A stretch of DNA of 24,230 nt, from contig DATGKF010000077.1 of NCBI GenBank assembly GCA_035294785.1, positions 1-24,230 of the forward strand, in the 5' to 3' direction. The stretch is from Poindextera sp035294785 (GTDB lineage Bacteria; Pseudomonadota; Alphaproteobacteria; Caulobacterales; Caulobacteraceae). Position 1 is the stretch's first letter; each line of letters starts with the position of its first letter. Of this stretch, positions 22,627-24,230 are shown piece by piece. A program made the position numbers and the translations under genes. The notes under the pieces are model-generated. The model ran no database searches and was not told the DNA's origin. It saw nothing but the letters and a program-made list of their open reading frames with translations.

Positions 22627-23943
22627 ATGCAATCGAGCAAAGAGATCAAGGCGCTGGTCGCGGCGCGCGTCGCCTCCGGGCGGGCGCCGGGTTTGGTGGT
22701 GGGCGTCCTGAACGACGCCGGCCGCGAGGTCTTCGCCGCTGGCGTGAGGAGCATCGGCGAGCCGGCCCTCGTCACCCGCGACACTCTCGTCGAGATCGGG
22801 TCGATCACCAAGGTGTTCACCGCCCTCCTGCTGGCTGACGCCAGCCTGCGCGGCGAACTCGCGCTCGACGACCCGATCAACGATTTCCTGCCGGCCGGCG
22901 CGAAGGCGCCGGACGTCGAGGGCCAGCCGATTCGGCTGCTCGATCTGGCCACGCACGCCTCGGGCCTGCCCAGCTTCATGGACGGCGCGCCGCCGTTCGG
23001 CGACGACTGGTCCGCCTACGACCGCGCCGCCATGCTCGCCGACGTCGCCGCGTTCCAGCCGACCCAGGCGATCGGCGCCGGGTTCCGCTACTCGAACACC
23101 GGCTACGGCCTTCTCGGCATCGCGCTCGAGGCGGCGACCGGCCTCGCCTACGAGCCCCTGCTGCGGGCCCGCGTGCTCGACCCGCTCGGCATGGACTCGA
23201 CCGCGCTCACGCTGACGCCGGCGCTGCAGGCGCGGACGGCCGAGCCGCACGGCCTTGGACTCGCCCGGGTTCCGCGCCTTCGCATCCCTGCGATGGCCTC
23301 GGCCGGCGCGCTCTGGTCCTGCGCCGACGATCTCCTGACCTTCCTGGCCGCCGTTTGCGGCGCCATCCCGTCGCCGCTCGCGCCGGCCTTCGCTCTGATG
23401 CTCACCGTGCGCCGCCCCGGCCCGCCGCCGCCGCCTGGCGTGGCCAAGGTCGATCAGGCCATCGGCTGGCCAACCATGGAGACCGAGCTGGGCGTCTTGC
23501 TCGGCCATGCCGGCGGCACGGTCGGCATGGGCACGATGGCGCTGGTCTGCCCGGCCCGGCACGAGGCGGTCGTGGTGCTGGGCAACAGCGCCGCCAGCGA
23601 GGGCGACTTCGCCGCCTATCTTCTCAACCCCGACCACAAGATCGTCGAGCCGCCGATCCCGGACCCGGTGAGCGCCGTCCCGGCCGACCGGGCCGTCCTC
23701 GCGCGCCTTCCCGGCCGCTACGCCTTCGCGCCCGGCGTCGAGTGCCTGATCGAGGTGGACGATGCGGGCCTCATCTGCCGCCCGCCCGACGCCCCGCGCC
23801 TTCGCCTGCTCGCCTGCGGGCCGGCCGCGTTCTTCAACCCGTCCTTCGACGCCCGCTTCGCCTTCGAGCTCCCCGCCGCCGGCCCGGCGACCTCCCTCAC
23901 CGTCACCGGCCCCATGGGCGGCGCCGCGACCCGTGTCAGCTAG
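22627..23943 (+). CDS. Serine hydrolase, beta-lactamase/penicillin-binding fold (class C type)
   Basis: The product is 438 aa. All three active-site motifs of the family are visible: SITK (Ser59, Lys62), YSN (Tyr155-Asn157) and HAG (His294-Gly296) in place of KTG. This HxG form is typical of class C-like esterases and D-aminopeptidases rather than true beta-lactamases. A C-terminal domain of about 120 residues follows the hydrolase core (LARLPGRYAFAPG and after), probably a lipocalin-like beta barrel. There is no signal peptide, so it is likely cytoplasmic. ATG 22627 has GAGAGGGCGAGC upstream. The gene lies 79 bases after the ECF sigma factor, co-directional, possibly regulated by it. The substrate is unknown; antibiotic resistance is not implied. 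Confidence 0.88.
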   Translation: MQSSKEIKALVAARVASGRAPGLVVGVLNDAGREVFAAGVRSIGEPALVTRDTLVEIGSITKVFTALLLADASLRGELALDDPINDFLPAGAKAPDVEGQPIRLLDLATHASGLPSFMDGAPPFGDDWSAYDRAAMLADVAAFQPTQAIGAGFRYSNTGYGLLGIALEAATGLAYEPLLRARVLDPLGMDSTALTLTPALQARTAEPHGLGLARVPRLRIPAMASAGALWSCADDLLTFLAAVCGAIPSPLAPAFALMLTVRRPGPPPPPGVAKVDQAIGWPTMETELGVLLGHAGGTVGMGTMALVCPARHEAVVVLGNSAASEGDFAAYLLNPDHKIVEPPIPDPVSAVPADRAVLARLPGRYAFAPGVECLIEVDDAGLICRPPDAPRLRLLACGPAAFFNPSFDARFAFELPAAGPATSLTVTGPMGGAATRVS

Positions 23944-23950
23944 CGCGGCC

Positions 23951-23979
23951 TTGCCAGTCGGCCGCCGTCTGCGTATGTC
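23951..23979 (+). promoter_or_regulatory. Weak promoter candidate upstream of the MFS gene
   Basis: TTGCCA (23951-23956), a 17-base spacer and TATGTC (23974-23979) loosely fit a sigma-70 promoter, which would give a 5' leader of about 120 bases containing the two stem-loops listed below. Confidence 0.25.
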
Positions 23980-24029
23980 GCGTGTCGTCCAACGACGTCC
24001 GCGTGCAAGATGATCTCCTGATCCCAGAC

Positions 24030-24048
24030 AGGCCCAGTTTCAGGGCCT
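24030..24048 (+). terminator. Short stem-loop in the leader before the MFS gene
   Basis: AGGCCC (24030-24035) pairs with GGGCCT (24043-24048) around a 7-base loop, followed by TCTAG. It may end transcription from the serine hydrolase gene 87 bases upstream; the stem is short and the T tract is poor. Confidence 0.35.
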
Positions 24049-24059
24049 TCTAGCCACAA

Positions 24060-24078
24060 ACGCACGCGGCTCGTGCGT
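24060..24078 (+). promoter_or_regulatory. Perfect 7-bp stem-loop before the MFS start
   Basis: ACGCACG (24060-24066) pairs perfectly with CGTGCGT (24072-24078) around CGGCT, 27 bases before the ATG at 24106. As DNA it is an operator candidate; as RNA it would sit just upstream of the ribosome site. Confidence 0.35.
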
Positions 24079-24105
24079 CCGCACGCCTGGACCAGGACTT
24101 CCGAC

Positions 24106-24230
24106 ATGACCGCCGCTTCGCCCGCGCCCAAGCGCGCGCCGCTCTATCGCAATCTCGACTACGTCTTCCTCGTCGCCGCCCAGGGGGTTTCGATCACCGG
24201 GCGGGAGATCGAGGGCATCGTTCTGCCGCT
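24106..24230 (+). CDS. MFS transporter, N-terminal start (partial)
   Basis: Only the first 41 codons are present; the gene runs off the right edge. The protein starts MTAASPAPKRAPLYRNLDYV, then FLVAAQGVSITGREIEGIVL, the beginning of transmembrane helix 1. The N-terminal pattern (short basic tail, NxDY-type motif, then helix with GxxxS and a PL end) is that of major facilitator exporters of the EntS/macrolide-efflux-like group. The call is from this short stretch only. The ATG at 24106 is preceded by CCAGGACTTCCGAC, giving a weak AGGA ribosome site. Confidence 0.7.
   Translation, partial: MTAASPAPKRAPLYRNLDYVFLVAAQGVSITGREIEGIVLP

Noticed and set aside
23940..24131. 63-codon minus-strand frame over the MFS leader
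   Set aside because: No ribosome site or family resemblance, and it overlaps the MFS start on the other strand.

Overview
The window is high-GC, gene-dense DNA from an alphaproteobacterium, most likely a member of the Caulobacterales such as Phenylobacterium or Caulobacter. That placement is an inference from the codon bias, the gene families, promoter elements resembling the Caulobacter TTGACGS/GCTANAWC pattern, and frequent four-base stop/start overlaps. I see no rRNA, tRNA, CRISPR array, integrase or insertion sequence, and every long stretch is coding.

Layout. 1-5320: the end of a nitronate monooxygenase gene, a convergent XRE-type regulator, and divergent from it a tightly packed operon of three exported proteins (a DUF3142 protein, a 785-aa putative lipoprotein and a 378-aa exported protein). 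5370-7594 (minus strand): a GFA-family zinc protein, then an autoregulated TetR gene with an apparently leaderless promoter, a two-helix membrane protein and a short-chain dehydrogenase with a Lys-to-Gln change in its active-site motif. 7849-11953 (plus): a small protein carrying a ClpX-type zinc finger, a tandem CoA-transferase and an esterase-like hydrolase. 11958-13419 (minus): a membrane-anchored Tll0287/DUF3365 heme-sensor-HAMP protein with no output domain, followed one base later by a small TIR-domain protein. 13616-15786 (plus): an acyl-CoA dehydrogenase and a phosphotransferase. 15797-18015 (minus): a ferritin-like diiron protein and a luciferase-like flavin oxidoreductase, separated by a perfect four-way-junction (cloverleaf) repeat. 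18189-24230 (plus): a GIN-domain secreted protein made of SGSG repeats, a gamma-glutamyltransferase-like enzyme, a P-loop kinase, an ECF sigma factor with a SnoaL-like tail, a beta-lactamase-fold serine hydrolase and the start of an MFS transporter gene.

Most of the window is ordinary acyl-CoA, xenobiotic and stress metabolism. The strongest candidate for an undescribed system is the 11958-13419 pair. It joins a receptor with a c-type heme motif and HAMP domain, but no kinase, cyclase or methyl-accepting module, to a TIR protein that keeps the NADase-type glutamate. I infer a redox- or gas-gated TIR signalling unit. Other points of note are two genes whose best start is a CTG nested in the upstream stop codon (14818 and 21022), the free-standing ClpX zinc finger, the cloverleaf repeat and the three-gene exported operon. 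All functions are read from sequence motifs and memory of the families; no database search was run.
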